A stretch of 64,000 nucleotides of DNA from Tolypothrix sp. PCC 7712 (GTDB lineage Bacteria > Cyanobacteriota > Cyanobacteriia > Cyanobacteriales > Nostocaceae): NCBI RefSeq assembly GCF_025860405.1, contig NZ_CP063786.1:62001-126000 (forward strand), written 5' to 3'. The number at the start of each line of letters is the position of its first letter. The first letter of the stretch is position 1. A model generated the notes under the pieces. It did no database searches, was not told the DNA's origin, and saw nothing but the letters and a program-made list of their open reading frames with translations. The position numbers and the translations under genes are program-made. Below, piece after piece: positions 17,408 to 25,879 of the stretch.

Positions 17408-17475
17408 TGGTGATAGCAAGAGTCGAACTTGCTTTGTTGCTTAAAACAACAATCTACCCGAACTGGAATATCACC
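17408..17475 (-). tRNA. Degenerate tRNA-like gene, anticodon UUA (would read UAA)
   Basis: Read on the minus strand from 17475. A perfect 7-bp acceptor stem pairs GGTGATA with TATCACC. The anticodon arm is a perfect 5-bp stem, TGTTG/CAACA, around the 7-base loop TTTTAAG, whose middle triplet is TTA. A perfect T-arm pairs GCAAG with CTTGC around TTCGACT. The D region keeps a recognisable loop (AGTTCGGGTAGA) but can form at most a 3-bp stem, and the variable loop has only two bases. Length is 68 nt including the discriminator A; CCA is not encoded. Anticodon UUA would decode UAA, as in ochre suppressors. It could be functional, a pseudo-tRNA or a tRNA mimic. Confidence 0.6.
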
Positions 17476-17502
17476 AAATAACAATATTTAGAAATAACAT
17501 AT

Positions 17503-17982
17503 CTACTTTCCAAAAGTCCAAGTATTAGTTTCGTTTAATTCCAATTCTTCAAAACAGTTAACAAAACTCGGAAAGTGAAAATATCTTAGCGGCATTCGAG
17601 ATATTAATAGTAAAGAAAAATTCTCTAGTATAGCCAACTGTTGTAATCTCAATAAATCGTCGCTAAAACTATCGCTAACAAAGTGCAATCTATCAAAGTT
17701 ATCAATCACAAGTAGTCTATTTAATCCATCAGATAATTCGCTTACTATATTTTGCCAATTCTGCTGGTAGTACAAATCAAAACTCATAGGAATAACATTA
17801 AAGAGATGAGCCACACTAAAAGGATATTCAAGATTGAGATAAACAGACTTTAAAGTAATATCTTTAAGTAAACAGTTTTTAACAGTAAAAGTCTTGCCAA
17901 TATCCTGTTTACCCCATAAATTAACATTCTTGCCTGCATTTAGTTTACCAATCAACCAAGTATATTCTTTATAACGTAACAT
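17503..17982 (-). CDS. Small AAA-like P-loop ATPase
   Basis: A 159-residue protein. It has Walker A (GKQDIGKT, about residues 24-31) and Walker B (LLVIDNFDRL, about residues 90-99), then a strand LLLISRMP that resembles sensor 1 of AAA+ proteins. It is about half the size of a usual AAA module, so it lacks most of the lid. A good ribosome site (AAAGGA) precedes the ATG. It lies 21 bases after the RusA-like gene in the transfer-like operon and may load or regulate a larger ATPase or DNA protein. Confidence 0.65.
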   Translation of the reverse strand: MLRYKEYTWLIGKLNAGKNVNLWGKQDIGKTFTVKNCLLKDITLKSVYLNLEYPFSVAHLFNVIPMSFDLYYQQNWQNIVSELSDGLNRLLVIDNFDRLHFVSDSFSDDLLRLQQLAILENFSLLLISRMPLRYFHFPSFVNCFEELELNETNTWTFGK

Positions 17983-18003
17983 TACTATTATCCTTTAGAT
18001 AAA

Positions 18004-18468
18004 CTACAATTTGTTTGAGATTAAATGTGTGATTTTTTGATTGTGTCTTTCTAAACTCTTTCTAGAAAATTGGTTAGATACAATAAAATTATCTAATAAA
18101 AAATCAGGTGATTGTGAAAGTCTTAACAGTACACCATCATCACCACTACTGCGATGATAGTAATGAACAACAGGTGATTGGATAACTGTCAGGTTATCGT
18201 TACGAATTGCTCGCCCTGTAACTAGCCCATCCATGATAAATTTAGCGGCAGCAGCTACATTATCACTATCTCGTGCAAAATTTTTGAGATACCAATGGAA
18301 CTCAATCCACACTGTACTATCCAAATAAAATTCACATTCTCTAACAAATTCACCAATTAAGTTTGTCCAGTACTTCTTAAGTTCAGCACTTGCTTGCCAA
18401 CTTGACCGTGCCTGGTTAATAATTTCGTTCATACAAGGGGGTAAAGGCATTGTTAGTTCAAATATCAT
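18004..18468 (-). CDS. RusA-family Holliday junction resolvase
   Basis: About 154 residues from the ATG at 18468, which overlaps the end of the FtsK-like gene by 11 bases. The acidic residues Asp67 and Asp69 (DSDN), Asp80 (MDGL) and Asp91 (NDN) match the spacing of the catalytic and metal-binding Asp of RusA (D70, D72, D91 in E. coli). The N-terminal PLPPCMNEIIN also fits the family. RusA resolves Holliday junctions and is typical of prophages and some plasmids. Its coupling to the translocase suggests both process the same DNA substrate, for example resolving multimers before transfer. Confidence 0.8.
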   Translation of the reverse strand: MIFELTMPLPPCMNEIINQARSSWQASAELKKYWTNLIGEFVRECEFYLDSTVWIEFHWYLKNFARDSDNVAAAAKFIMDGLVTGRAIRNDNLTVIQSPVVHYYHRSSGDDGVLLRLSQSPDFLLDNFIVSNQFSRKSLERHNQKITHLISNKL

Positions 18469-20638
18469 CTTCACCGCCACCTTTCAAGTTATTTAAAAAT
18501 TCTTCAACAACGTTTCTAAATTTCTTGTATGACCTACCATCTTGACGGGATAAATTGAATACTGCTTTGACGATTTCATCAAGTTGATAGCCCTTTTGAT
18601 GCAAATTCATAATTGAGTTTCTTGCTTCTTCGTCAAGCTGCACCTTAAAACTAAAACTGCCCTCAAAATCAGTCTTAGATTGCTTAGTTTTAGTAGCAGT
18701 AGTGGCTTTAAATTTACCATTATCATTACTACTACTCTCGCCATACAGACTAGCGACAAATTCATCAAAGTCTAACCCAGATTTCCATGCTGTATAAGGA
18801 TCGTTCTGGTTTTTTGCTTCCAAGAGTAATTGCTGGAAGTATTCAGGGTCTTCATCGTCAGCAACATATAAAGCTTGGAGTCGTAAAACTTCAGTCGTCT
18901 TGTACAAAAAATCACCGTATCCCAGCAAATAAACTGCACGCTTGTCTTTATCGTCCCCCAGGATAATACAACTATCTTCAGGGCGGGTTGTCACAAAGGC
19001 TGTCTTCGCTGGAAAGTTTGAGCGAATCAATGGGTCTATCACGTTTTTGTCAGGTCGTTGAGTGTATAACAATACATGAATCCCCGCACCACCCGCTTTT
19101 GCAAGCAACTTCATCAGCGCAGTCTCAATGCGATCGCAGTAGTTATCATCGGAAAGTAGGTCAAAACACTCGTCAATTAGACAAATCACTCGCGGCATGA
19201 CATAATCAGGTGCGAAGCGTGAATTGTACTGTGCGATCGTTTCAATACTGCTGTGGCACTCAAATTCCTGGTAACGCAATTCCATTTCTTCGACCAAGTA
19301 ATCGAGTAAGTTAGCGGTAGACTCTGCATCACGCGCAACTGGGGCAACAAGATGGGGAAGTCCATCAAATTTACCAAAGGTCACTCGTTTAACATCTGAA
19401 AGTGCCAATCGAACAACAGAAGGGGGATATCGTCGCACCAAATACAAGATTGCGGCTTTCTCAAATTGCGATTTTCCACCCCGCGTCCGCCCACCACCCA
19501 GGATATGGGTCACGTTATCGCTATAAAGGGGAATCTCGACATAAGTGCCATCAACATCAACACCACCGGGGATAGACACCGAATAAATGTCAGGTTCGCC
19601 GTCAAAACTAAAGTAATCACGAAAATAAGCAAATTGTCTGTCTAACCTGGGTATGTCAAATACAACTCCCCCAGGCACTACACTCACCATTGGCGCAACT
19701 TTTAAGCCTAATTCTTCACCAAGCTGCTGTACTAAGTCATTACCGATATCTTCTACTTTTTTATAACTAACACCCCGTCCCAGTTTTACCCTAATACGGT
19801 TAAAAGTAGGGCCATTTTTGGCATCGACATACTTAGCATTAATATTAAAATCTTCTAACGTATCAACTAATAGTTTTCCTGCTTGTCCCATAGTTAAAAT
19901 ATTTGAGCTAACAATCCCATTATTAGCAATTTCACTATTTAAACATTTAGTTTCATTTAAAACAATTGTTCCATCTCTTACCAGCTTTAAATCTATTGCT
20001 TTACCTTTAGCACGGGCAACAAGCACTGCCGTTCGGTAGCAATAGTTTTTAATAAAGTTATCTCTCGATTTATTTGCTAAATCAGTAAAGTAACTAATTG
20101 GTTTATTATTTAAAAATAAATTATAAAGATTGTGCTGCACTACTTCATAGCCAATCTGCTTGAGATAAATGTTTTTTATAGACTCAATATGTTCAAATAA
20201 AGCTTCAATTGGCGAGTTACTAACTATCTCAATCATTTTTTGATATACGTTATTTTTCTCCCACTGTGATGGCATTCGATTGAGATGGATATATTCAAGT
20301 GCATAACATACAAACTCGTACTGGTTTAAAGTACAGTGTTCTGCACATATTGATAATATTTCATCATCGTTTGTACCTGCAATTACTGATTCGTATATTA
20401 CCTGAAATAAAAATTCTAAATTAAATTCAACAACTGGACGTGATAATTTTGTTCTAAAGTCAATCTGCTTTAAAACAGTTTCAGCAAAAAAAACCATTGC
20501 ATCAGGTAAAGCTTCCCGTACATTCTCTATAATCTCTTCATTGCTCAAACCATCTTGTTTGGCCTGTACAATTGCAGTCCAAAGCTGTTGTTTTTGAAAT
20601 TCAGTATTACCCTTAATGTCATTGTATGGTAGTAACAT
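18458..20638 (-). CDS. FtsK/SpoIIIE-like DNA translocase
   Basis: A 726-residue protein. Residues 1-250 are unlike FtsK and contain no transmembrane helix. The motor domain (~310-600) has Walker A GGGRTRGGKS (about 379-388), Walker B VICLIDECFDLL (about 480-491), the downstream strand VLLYTQRPD and the FtsK-typical LLGYGDFLYKT. FtsK-HerA motors pump double-stranded DNA. In actinobacterial elements a single such protein carries out conjugation, and in Gram-positive elements a relative acts as coupling protein. The C-terminus (~620-726) has a linker and a helical domain like a small DNA-binding module (NSIMNLHQKGYQLDEIVKAV). It is the central gene of a leftward operon with two peptidoglycan hydrolases. 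Confidence 0.85.
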   Translation of the reverse strand: MLLPYNDIKGNTEFQKQQLWTAIVQAKQDGLSNEEIIENVREALPDAMVFFAETVLKQIDFRTKLSRPVVEFNLEFLFQVIYESVIAGTNDDEILSICAEHCTLNQYEFVCYALEYIHLNRMPSQWEKNNVYQKMIEIVSNSPIEALFEHIESIKNIYLKQIGYEVVQHNLYNLFLNNKPISYFTDLANKSRDNFIKNYCYRTAVLVARAKGKAIDLKLVRDGTIVLNETKCLNSEIANNGIVSSNILTMGQAGKLLVDTLEDFNINAKYVDAKNGPTFNRIRVKLGRGVSYKKVEDIGNDLVQQLGEELGLKVAPMVSVVPGGVVFDIPRLDRQFAYFRDYFSFDGEPDIYSVSIPGGVDVDGTYVEIPLYSDNVTHILGGGRTRGGKSQFEKAAILYLVRRYPPSVVRLALSDVKRVTFGKFDGLPHLVAPVARDAESTANLLDYLVEEMELRYQEFECHSSIETIAQYNSRFAPDYVMPRVICLIDECFDLLSDDNYCDRIETALMKLLAKAGGAGIHVLLYTQRPDKNVIDPLIRSNFPAKTAFVTTRPEDSCIILGDDKDKRAVYLLGYGDFLYKTTEVLRLQALYVADDEDPEYFQQLLLEAKNQNDPYTAWKSGLDFDEFVASLYGESSSNDNGKFKATTATKTKQSKTDFEGSFSFKVQLDEEARNSIMNLHQKGYQLDEIVKAVFNLSRQDGRSYKKFRNVVEEFLNNLKGGGEDDI

Positions 20639-20647
20639 TACTAAGTT

Positions 20648-21475
20648 TCACTTTCTAGAAATTTCAAACTTTTGTAAATGTTGCTGATAATAAGTTCTTA
20701 GTTGAGCAATTGATTTCGCATTTTGATTGTAATTATTACAAGGAAACGAAGCCCAAATTCTACCTACTTTGCATACAGCAGTATCAAACCTTCCTGCTTC
20801 AATATCACTTAAAGCATTATTACGACGAATATATTCAATTGCCATCTTATCCTGAGAAGCTGGACTAAAATCTTTTAAGTTTAACTTTGGCTGAAGGTCA
20901 TACCAACTTATATCTAACATTTGATAAGCACCAGCCGCAGTTGAACAAACATTTTTACCATTAATAGGAGCGCACTGTTTCTTTAACGGGTGTGTAGAAA
21001 AATCATTAAAAGTTCCGTTAAATACTAACTTGCGATAACTTTCTGGCTCACTTGTTCCTGTTTCTGCCCAACGAATTGTTGCTAAAAAAGCACTCAAACG
21101 TGGTGAAGAAGGATGTGGTGAGTAATCTCTTGCACTAACTCTTCCTTTTAAACTATTTGACGACAATGAAGAAAAACCAGTATTTTGAGAAATTGAAAAA
21201 TAAATTCCCAAAGTAATTAAGGAAGCAGTTGACAAATGAATGGGTTGAAAACGGGATATAAATTGATGACGAGGACTGAAAATCAATCCTACTAAACCAC
21301 CAACAATAAACCCAAATTTCCAACTATCAACTGCTTTACCAAAACTACGCACCTGACAAACAGTATCTGCACCCTTGGATACCAATCCACATGGCAGTGA
21401 AGCTACTCCATAGGAAAATGCAACAGAGCAGCCTGCACCAACTACACCTGATATAAAAATCGGTACAATTTGCAT
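20648..21475 (-). CDS. Lambda-R-like lytic transglycosylase (GH104) with membrane N-terminus
   Basis: About 275 residues; a GTG start 4 codons upstream is also possible. The N-terminal ~110 residues hold two or three hydrophobic segments. From about residue 130 the sequence follows lambda endolysin R: FLATIRWAETGT with the catalytic Glu in the RWAE motif, then AAGAYQML, LNLKDFSPASQDKMA and VGRIWASFPC. GH104 enzymes cleave glycan strands without hydrolysis. Because it is membrane-anchored and sits beside an M23 peptidase and a translocase, its likely job is to open the cell wall for a trans-envelope complex, like VirB1 in type IV secretion, rather than lysis. That role is inferred. Confidence 0.8.
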   Translation of the reverse strand: MQIVPIFISGVVGAGCSVAFSYGVASLPCGLVSKGADTVCQVRSFGKAVDSWKFGFIVGGLVGLIFSPRHQFISRFQPIHLSTASLITLGIYFSISQNTGFSSLSSNSLKGRVSARDYSPHPSSPRLSAFLATIRWAETGTSEPESYRKLVFNGTFNDFSTHPLKKQCAPINGKNVCSTAAGAYQMLDISWYDLQPKLNLKDFSPASQDKMAIEYIRRNNALSDIEAGRFDTAVCKVGRIWASFPCNNYNQNAKSIAQLRTYYQQHLQKFEISRK

Positions 21476-21501
21476 TGCTCTTGCCACTAGCTAAATAACT
21501 T

Positions 21502-22152
21502 TCAACGGTTTGCTAAATATTCGTGTAAATAAAGGCGGGGGTTCTGCGCTACACCATTAACGTGAACCTCAAAATGTAAATGTGGCCCCGTCGAAAAGCC
21601 CGTACTACCTACTGCTGCAATCATCTGCCCACGGACAACTTGTTGTCCCTGCTGCACATACAGCTGACTGGCATGACCGTAGAGAGTAGATAAACTTCTC
21701 TGATGCTGAATAACAACTGCTTTGCCGTAACCATCCTTGTCACCCGCAAAAACTACTCGGCCAGCATCAACCGCATAAATTGGAGTACCCTTGGCTGCAC
21801 CAAAATCAATTCCCCTGTGAAACTTGCGATCGCCTGTAATGGGGTGTGTCCGCCAACCAAATTCACTAGTTATAGGAGTACCAGCCGCAGTAGGAAAGGC
21901 AATTCGACCGTTATTTAAAACCTTATTACTAACAACAGTTTTAGGAAGTATTAGATTCTGGAGAGATTTAACCAGCAATTGAGATTCAATCCATCCAGAA
22001 ACCTGGGGAATGACCATAGCTGCAATGACAACTGAGGTTGTGATCGCATATCTCCAACTTTCACTCGAATTAGTATCGGCTGTCTCATCCGAACTAGTTA
22101 CAGTCGAATTACTAACCTCCTTTTTACTGTCAGTTTCAAAGATTATTCGCAT
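21502..22152 (-). CDS. M23-family metallopeptidase, membrane-anchored
   Basis: About 216 residues from the ATG at 22152, which lies 4 bases after the upstream stop; a longer ORF begins at 22200 but overlaps it. One transmembrane segment is near residues 30-50 (TSVVIAAMVIPQVSGW). The LytM domain fills the C-terminal half: SEFGWRTHPITG, the zinc ligands in HRGIDFG, a YGHASQL turn and the HLHFEVH motif. All four expected zinc/active residues are present, so it is probably an active peptidoglycan endopeptidase. It is paired with the transglycosylase immediately downstream (14-26 base gap), so both backbone and crosslinks can be cut. Confidence 0.85.
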   Translation of the reverse strand: MRIIFETDSKKEVSNSTVTSSDETADTNSSESWRYAITTSVVIAAMVIPQVSGWIESQLLVKSLQNLILPKTVVSNKVLNNGRIAFPTAAGTPITSEFGWRTHPITGDRKFHRGIDFGAAKGTPIYAVDAGRVVFAGDKDGYGKAVVIQHQRSLSTLYGHASQLYVQQGQQVVRGQMIAAVGSTGFSTGPHLHFEVHVNGVAQNPRLYLHEYLANR

Positions 22153-22156
22153 TGTC

Positions 22157-22498
22157 TCAACGCCTTTTTGCATTAGCAGGAGAAACCTGCCAACAACCAA
22201 TCTTTGCAGTACTCAATACTTCCTCAAAATCATTCTGAGCTACACGGCAATCAGGAGAATTTAGTCCATCTCCGGATGTTGCAGATTCCTGAACTTTAGG
22301 GGAATAGCGCGTAGAGACAGGATTAGAAGATATATTCACGCTAGGTGCAGCAGTAGAAACAACAGCTGGCGATAAAAATTGAAGCTTTTGTGCTAATGCC
22401 ACAGCATTACGCCAGTTATAAAACTGCAAATATCCTGGTTGCAAGATATCTGCAATCCATACCAGCAGTACTAACCAAAAAATTGCCTTTACCGACAT
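22157..22498 (-). CDS. Hypothetical protein with N-terminal membrane anchor
   Basis: A 113-residue protein starting with a hydrophobic segment (MSVKAIFWLVLLVWIADIL). A Ser/Pro-rich periplasmic-type region and two Cys in the C-terminal half follow. The ATG overlaps the stop of the preceding gene by one base (TAATG), showing translational coupling. The family is unknown; it is probably an envelope component of the same operon. Confidence 0.6.
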   Translation of the reverse strand: MSVKAIFWLVLLVWIADILQPGYLQFYNWRNAVALAQKLQFLSPAVVSTAAPSVNISSNPVSTRYSPKVQESATSGDGLNSPDCRVAQNDFEEVLSTAKIGCWQVSPANAKRR

Positions 22499-22986
22499 TA
22501 TTCCAATTGCTTAACCACAGGCAGGGCAAAAGAAGGAACTTCCTTGGGTACAACTTCAATCTTCTTCCCAGCTGCATATCCTGGCCCGGTGTAACTGCCA
22601 TTAAGGAGAAAATTTAACAGCATTATTAACAACCACACTCCCACAGCAGCGACACCCACAGGAGATTTAATTACATCAGATAAAAAATATACTGGATACC
22701 AGCCAAATCTCCAGGGATTTTGTGGATGCAACCTATGTGCTTTCCAAGTCTCAATGTAGGGAATTTCTATCTGAGGAACTCTCGGCTTATAAGCAGTAGG
22801 TGCATTAATATACCTAACTTCTACGGGTTGAGTATCATAAGTGGTCATAGGAGAAACGCTAGGTTGCTGATTTACCATTCCTCCTTGCTGTACCTGCTGC
22901 AACATATTTTGCAATCGATTGGCAGGCACAATTGCTCCACCTTCAGAATAATCAACATCAAAATTACGGCGTTGATTTCTACTCAT
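22498..22986 (-). CDS. Hypothetical membrane protein of the FtsK operon
   Basis: A 162-residue protein with GAGGT before the ATG. The N-terminal ~100 residues are soluble and rich in Pro, Gln and Tyr. One transmembrane segment lies at about 110-128 (VGVAAVGVWLLIMLLNFLL), and a short tail follows. The soluble part faces the cytoplasm if the positive-inside rule holds. I do not recognise it. It is coupled to the next gene. Confidence 0.6.
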   Translation of the reverse strand: MSRNQRRNFDVDYSEGGAIVPANRLQNMLQQVQQGGMVNQQPSVSPMTTYDTQPVEVRYINAPTAYKPRVPQIEIPYIETWKAHRLHPQNPWRFGWYPVYFLSDVIKSPVGVAAVGVWLLIMLLNFLLNGSYTGPGYAAGKKIEVVPKEVPSFALPVVKQLE

Positions 22987-23004
22987 AATATGACCTCAAA
23001 TTAA

Positions 23005-23571
23005 CTAGCTGGCGGGTTTATTATTTATTTGGGAGTTAGTATCTTCCCAAAAATCTTCATCTTGAAGTTGAGCGTAAAACTCTTCTGGAGATAAGATTCC
23101 AGGTTGATTTTGTACTCCATCTTCCACAACCTGACTACTATCTACTCGCCCTAATCCAGAAACAGCAGAACGAGGAGAAAATTGAACGACATTTTTAGCA
23201 GAAAACTCGTTATTAAATCTCATCCCAGGAGGCGAAACTGGGGGGATTAAAGAAGGCTGAATATCAGTATTAGGAACACCAACATGAAGTTGTTGATTGC
23301 CAGATTTTCCCAAATTTTCAGACACTGCATCTGTTTCTTCAACTGCATTGTTATAGTCAGAAATTCCCCAACTCAAGAAACAAGTAAACCCAGCCAGAAA
23401 TATAACTGCACTCATCCAATGCACTCCTGAATTGGGAGATGGCATCATCTCAATCGTTGTGCGAGTTGAACCTTCCAGGGTAGTACGAATAGGGGTACGT
23501 TTGACTGCCGCTACAACATTGAGCGAACACAAAGCTATGCAAATTATCGCAGCAGCAAACTTAACATACAT
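23005..23571 (-). CDS. Hypothetical protein with signal peptide and TM segment
   Basis: A 188-residue protein. The first 22 residues look like a signal sequence (MYVKFAAAIICIALCSLNVVAA with an Ala cleavage region), and a second hydrophobic segment lies at about 50-68 (HWMSAVIFLAGFTCFLSWG). The rest is polar, with Pro-rich and acidic stretches. GGGGAG precedes the ATG, and the gene follows the upstream stop by 4 bases. This is a small two-segment protein of the kind seen in pilus or conjugation gene clusters, but homology is not evident. Confidence 0.6.
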   Translation of the reverse strand: MYVKFAAAIICIALCSLNVVAAVKRTPIRTTLEGSTRTTIEMMPSPNSGVHWMSAVIFLAGFTCFLSWGISDYNNAVEETDAVSENLGKSGNQQLHVGVPNTDIQPSLIPPVSPPGMRFNNEFSAKNVVQFSPRSAVSGLGRVDSSQVVEDGVQNQPGILSPEEFYAQLQDEDFWEDTNSQINNKPAS

Positions 23572-23575
23572 GACA

Positions 23576-24421
23576 TCACTCCCCTGATTTATTAACAGGC
23601 TTTCTATTAGGAATTGGCTGAGGTAATTGCTTCTTCATTTGTTGGAGATATATTCGCCTTTCCTCCTCTTTCTGGTGTATTTTCTCGCGGATGTCTGCCA
23701 CCTGTGCCATCTGCTCTACTGGATCTAAATACCCCCGCGCCCGTAACAGCTGCGCCTGTGCAAGCGAGTATGGTTCTTGAGCATTCCTAATCTGAATTAG
23801 CATTTGGTTCAGATCGACTGATGGTTGAGATTCCAAATTCTGGGCGTAATCAATCGCCTCTAATTTACCCAAGATCAAAACAGCAGCAGCCCCGGTTGGT
23901 ATCTTCTCCTCAACTTTCGTACCATCGGTTTTGCGGTATCCCCAATAAAAACTATTATTTCCAGAAGCCGCTTCTAACAAAACATCCAGCGAGTTGAATT
24001 TAACTATCTCCAGTGCCGGCATATAATGAAGGCGGTAAAACCCAGATTTCTCATTAGCCTGCATTCTGGATATTTCACCCCGCAATTGCTGTCCCCACAA
24101 TGCCGCCGCTAACTGTCGCCAGCCTGTAAGAGTAGGCGCACCTTCTACCGAGGAGTAACTGGACAGATGGTCTATATTGTAGTCAGTACGGGAAAGCTTT
24201 TCTAAGTACACTTCTCGAATTTGGGCAACTTGCGCCTTTACTTGCTGTACCTCCGATATCTGATTACCTGGAATTTGTTGCTTCCATCCAACCATTAATG
24301 CAACCGCCCCAATAACAGACAGCGCACTAACAGTCGAACAAACCGTCCACAGGGTGACATTTACCTTTTGTCTTCTTCGACTTGGTTGTTTTTTTCGGAC
24401 AGGTGTAGGAGTAAACATCAT
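23576..24421 (-). CDS. Hypothetical bitopic membrane protein with coiled-coil ends
   Basis: A 281-residue protein. A very basic N-terminus (RKKQPSRRRQK) is followed by one transmembrane helix (about 28-46, VSALSVIGAVALMVGW), so the remaining ~230 residues are probably on the outer side. These contain a predicted coiled coil (~52-80), a globular part with many aromatic residues, and a charged helix near the C-terminus (VADIREKIHQKEEERRIYLQ). The topology resembles periplasmic scaffold proteins of secretion systems (VirB8/VirB10-like in layout only). Confidence 0.6.
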   Translation of the reverse strand: MMFTPTPVRKKQPSRRRQKVNVTLWTVCSTVSALSVIGAVALMVGWKQQIPGNQISEVQQVKAQVAQIREVYLEKLSRTDYNIDHLSSYSSVEGAPTLTGWRQLAAALWGQQLRGEISRMQANEKSGFYRLHYMPALEIVKFNSLDVLLEAASGNNSFYWGYRKTDGTKVEEKIPTGAAAVLILGKLEAIDYAQNLESQPSVDLNQMLIQIRNAQEPYSLAQAQLLRARGYLDPVEQMAQVADIREKIHQKEEERRIYLQQMKKQLPQPIPNRKPVNKSGE

Positions 24422-24428
24422 TTACCCC

Positions 24429-24647
24429 TCACGTATTATCAACAACCAACTGCAACTGAGGACGCTTGTTTAACTCGCGCGCGATCGCAATTCCCGCACC
24501 ACCCACAACTATTCCGGTTAGTAGCAACAGAGGATGCAGGGCAAGAGCAGCCCCCACTCCCAATAGCTGTCCCACCATCCCAGAAACACCCAGGTTCATT
24601 AACAAACCACCCGCAGTGTTAACCAAAAAGTCAAATGCTGCACTCAT
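24429..24647 (-). CDS. Small hydrophobic protein of the FtsK operon
   Basis: A 72-residue protein from the ATG at 24647, with GGGAG a few bases upstream. It has two Gly/Leu-rich hydrophobic segments (about 12-30 and 33-52) and a short polar tail. In size and topology it resembles the small pilin-like VirB2/TrbC proteins and holins, which would both fit beside a transglycosylase, but nothing in the sequence decides between them. Confidence 0.55.
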   Translation of the reverse strand: MSAAFDFLVNTAGGLLMNLGVSGMVGQLLGVGAALALHPLLLLTGIVVGGAGIAIARELNKRPQLQLVVDNT

Positions 24648-24649
24648 AC

Positions 24650-24898
24650 TTACTCCCTGGTAAACCAAATAACTACTAGTGCCAGAATCAAACCAACTAA
24701 TTCACCTATGCCTACACCCAGCAAAATTGGCTGGATGCTGTAAATCTCCTGTTTAACCTGAGTTGGGGGAATCGCTACCCATGTCCCAACTACAGTACCA
24801 GCTACGACCGAAAGTAAATTTATACCAACTGCTTGAGTAGATGTTTTTCTCAAATTAAGTAAACTCTCATCCCGTATTCGATAGCAGATGGGTAACAT
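24650..24898 (-). CDS. Small two-TM membrane protein
   Basis: An 82-residue protein with two transmembrane segments (about 24-42, INLLSVVAGTVVGTWVA, and 57-78, LLGVGIGELVGLILALVVIW). Its stop nearly abuts the next start (two bases between). Unknown family. The pair of adjacent small hydrophobic proteins may form a pore or a pilus-like subunit set. Confidence 0.55.
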   Translation of the reverse strand: MLPICYRIRDESLLNLRKTSTQAVGINLLSVVAGTVVGTWVAIPPTQVKQEIYSIQPILLGVGIGELVGLILALVVIWFTRE

Positions 24899-24906
24899 CT
24901 GAGCTA

Positions 24907-25527
24907 CTATTTCTTCGGAGATTGCCCGGTTTTCGGCTGCGAGGACTTCAACTGTCTGGGCTGCGGTGTCGATGTACCGACCAACAGTGGATGAGTCTCT
25001 TCCCCCCAGTTCACTTTGCCGAAAAAATCGTTATCGATGCGCGAATTGATTCGCTCTTGCGCCTGGTCGTAACCAGCCGCAACGGAAGTATTACCTTCAG
25101 CCAGCGAACTACTGCCATGAAAAACAAATTCTTCTAGAGCAAGTGTGGAAGATTCAAGCACCACTTTATGGCGTAATTCTCCTAACTGAATTCCTCTGTC
25201 TGCATCCCGATAAAGTATTCCTACAAAACTATCAGGAGAAGCTTGTTCTGGATCTACGCCAAATCGCTGTTTAATATACTCGCGCTTGTCGAACTTGTGT
25301 TCGCCTACTTCTGATTTGCGATCGCGCATTGCAATCAAGTGCTGGGCAGCTTCTTCTAAGGACATACCTTCACGAGAAGCTATCTCTTTAAGTTGAACTA
25401 ATTGCTGTTCGATTGTTTCATCAAGCGTATCATTTGGCTGTAAAGCTAAATCTAACAACCGACAGCAGGTACGTACTACATCAGGCGACACCTGCAAAGT
25501 CTCTGCCACTTTGTTGATATGCTTCAT
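24907..25527 (-). CDS. Hypothetical soluble protein, second gene of the FtsK operon
   Basis: About 206 residues from the ATG at 25527, with GGAG upstream; the start overlaps the preceding gene by 47 bases. The N-terminal ~70 residues are helical and may hold an HTH-like element (VAETLQVSPDVVRTCCRLL). The C-terminal 30 residues are Pro/Ser/Lys-rich. No catalytic motif or membrane segment is visible. The first two genes of the operon are both soluble and possibly DNA-binding, in contrast to the membrane proteins that follow. Confidence 0.6.
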   Translation of the reverse strand: MKHINKVAETLQVSPDVVRTCCRLLDLALQPNDTLDETIEQQLVQLKEIASREGMSLEEAAQHLIAMRDRKSEVGEHKFDKREYIKQRFGVDPEQASPDSFVGILYRDADRGIQLGELRHKVVLESSTLALEEFVFHGSSSLAEGNTSVAAGYDQAQERINSRIDNDFFGKVNWGEETHPLLVGTSTPQPRQLKSSQPKTGQSPKK

Positions 25528-25879
25528 TGCGCTCAATTCTCCTAATTACTGATTGCACAATCGGGTTGTTTTTTTCTTCATCAGATATATGCTTGGTCAA
25601 AAAGTCATAAAGGGTTACGTCGTTGACTTTTTGTAAATAAGCATCTAAGCCACCAGCAGGAATTACCTGTTGTAAATATTCTTCACAAGTCAAACGCCGA
25701 ATTTTGATAGCAACGTAGAAAATGTCAGCAATCTCAACTGTTGCAGCATCAAAATATCCTCCCCGCTTTCGCGGTTTTACTATACCGGCATAGGGATACC
25801 ACCGTTGTAAAGCAGCAATGCAAATCCCGTATCTTTCGGCAAGTGTTTTTTGGGTATAGATAACGTTCTCACATATCAT
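25481..25879 (-). CDS. MerR/excisionase-like DNA-binding protein, first gene of the operon
   Basis: About 132 residues from the ATG at 25879 (a TTG at 25894 is possible). Residues ~5-45 resemble a MerR-type winged helix (YTQKTLAERYGICIAALQRW, then a wing KPRKRGGYFDAATVEIADI). The remainder is helical. As the first gene of a ~8-kb leftward operon and next to direct repeats at 25992-26029, it is a candidate autoregulator of the transfer-like cluster. A role as an excisionase-like factor is also possible. Confidence 0.6.
   Translation of the reverse strand: MICENVIYTQKTLAERYGICIAALQRWYPYAGIVKPRKRGGYFDAATVEIADIFYVAIKIRRLTCEEYLQQVIPAGGLDAYLQKVNDVTLYDFLTKHISDEEKNNPIVQSVIRRIERNEAYQQSGRDFAGVA

Noticed and set aside
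15966..25879. Type IV secretion system or prophage structural module
   Set aside because: No VirB4/VirD4-like ATPase, relaxase, capsid, portal or tail genes could be recognised; only hydrolases, an FtsK-like motor and small membrane proteins.
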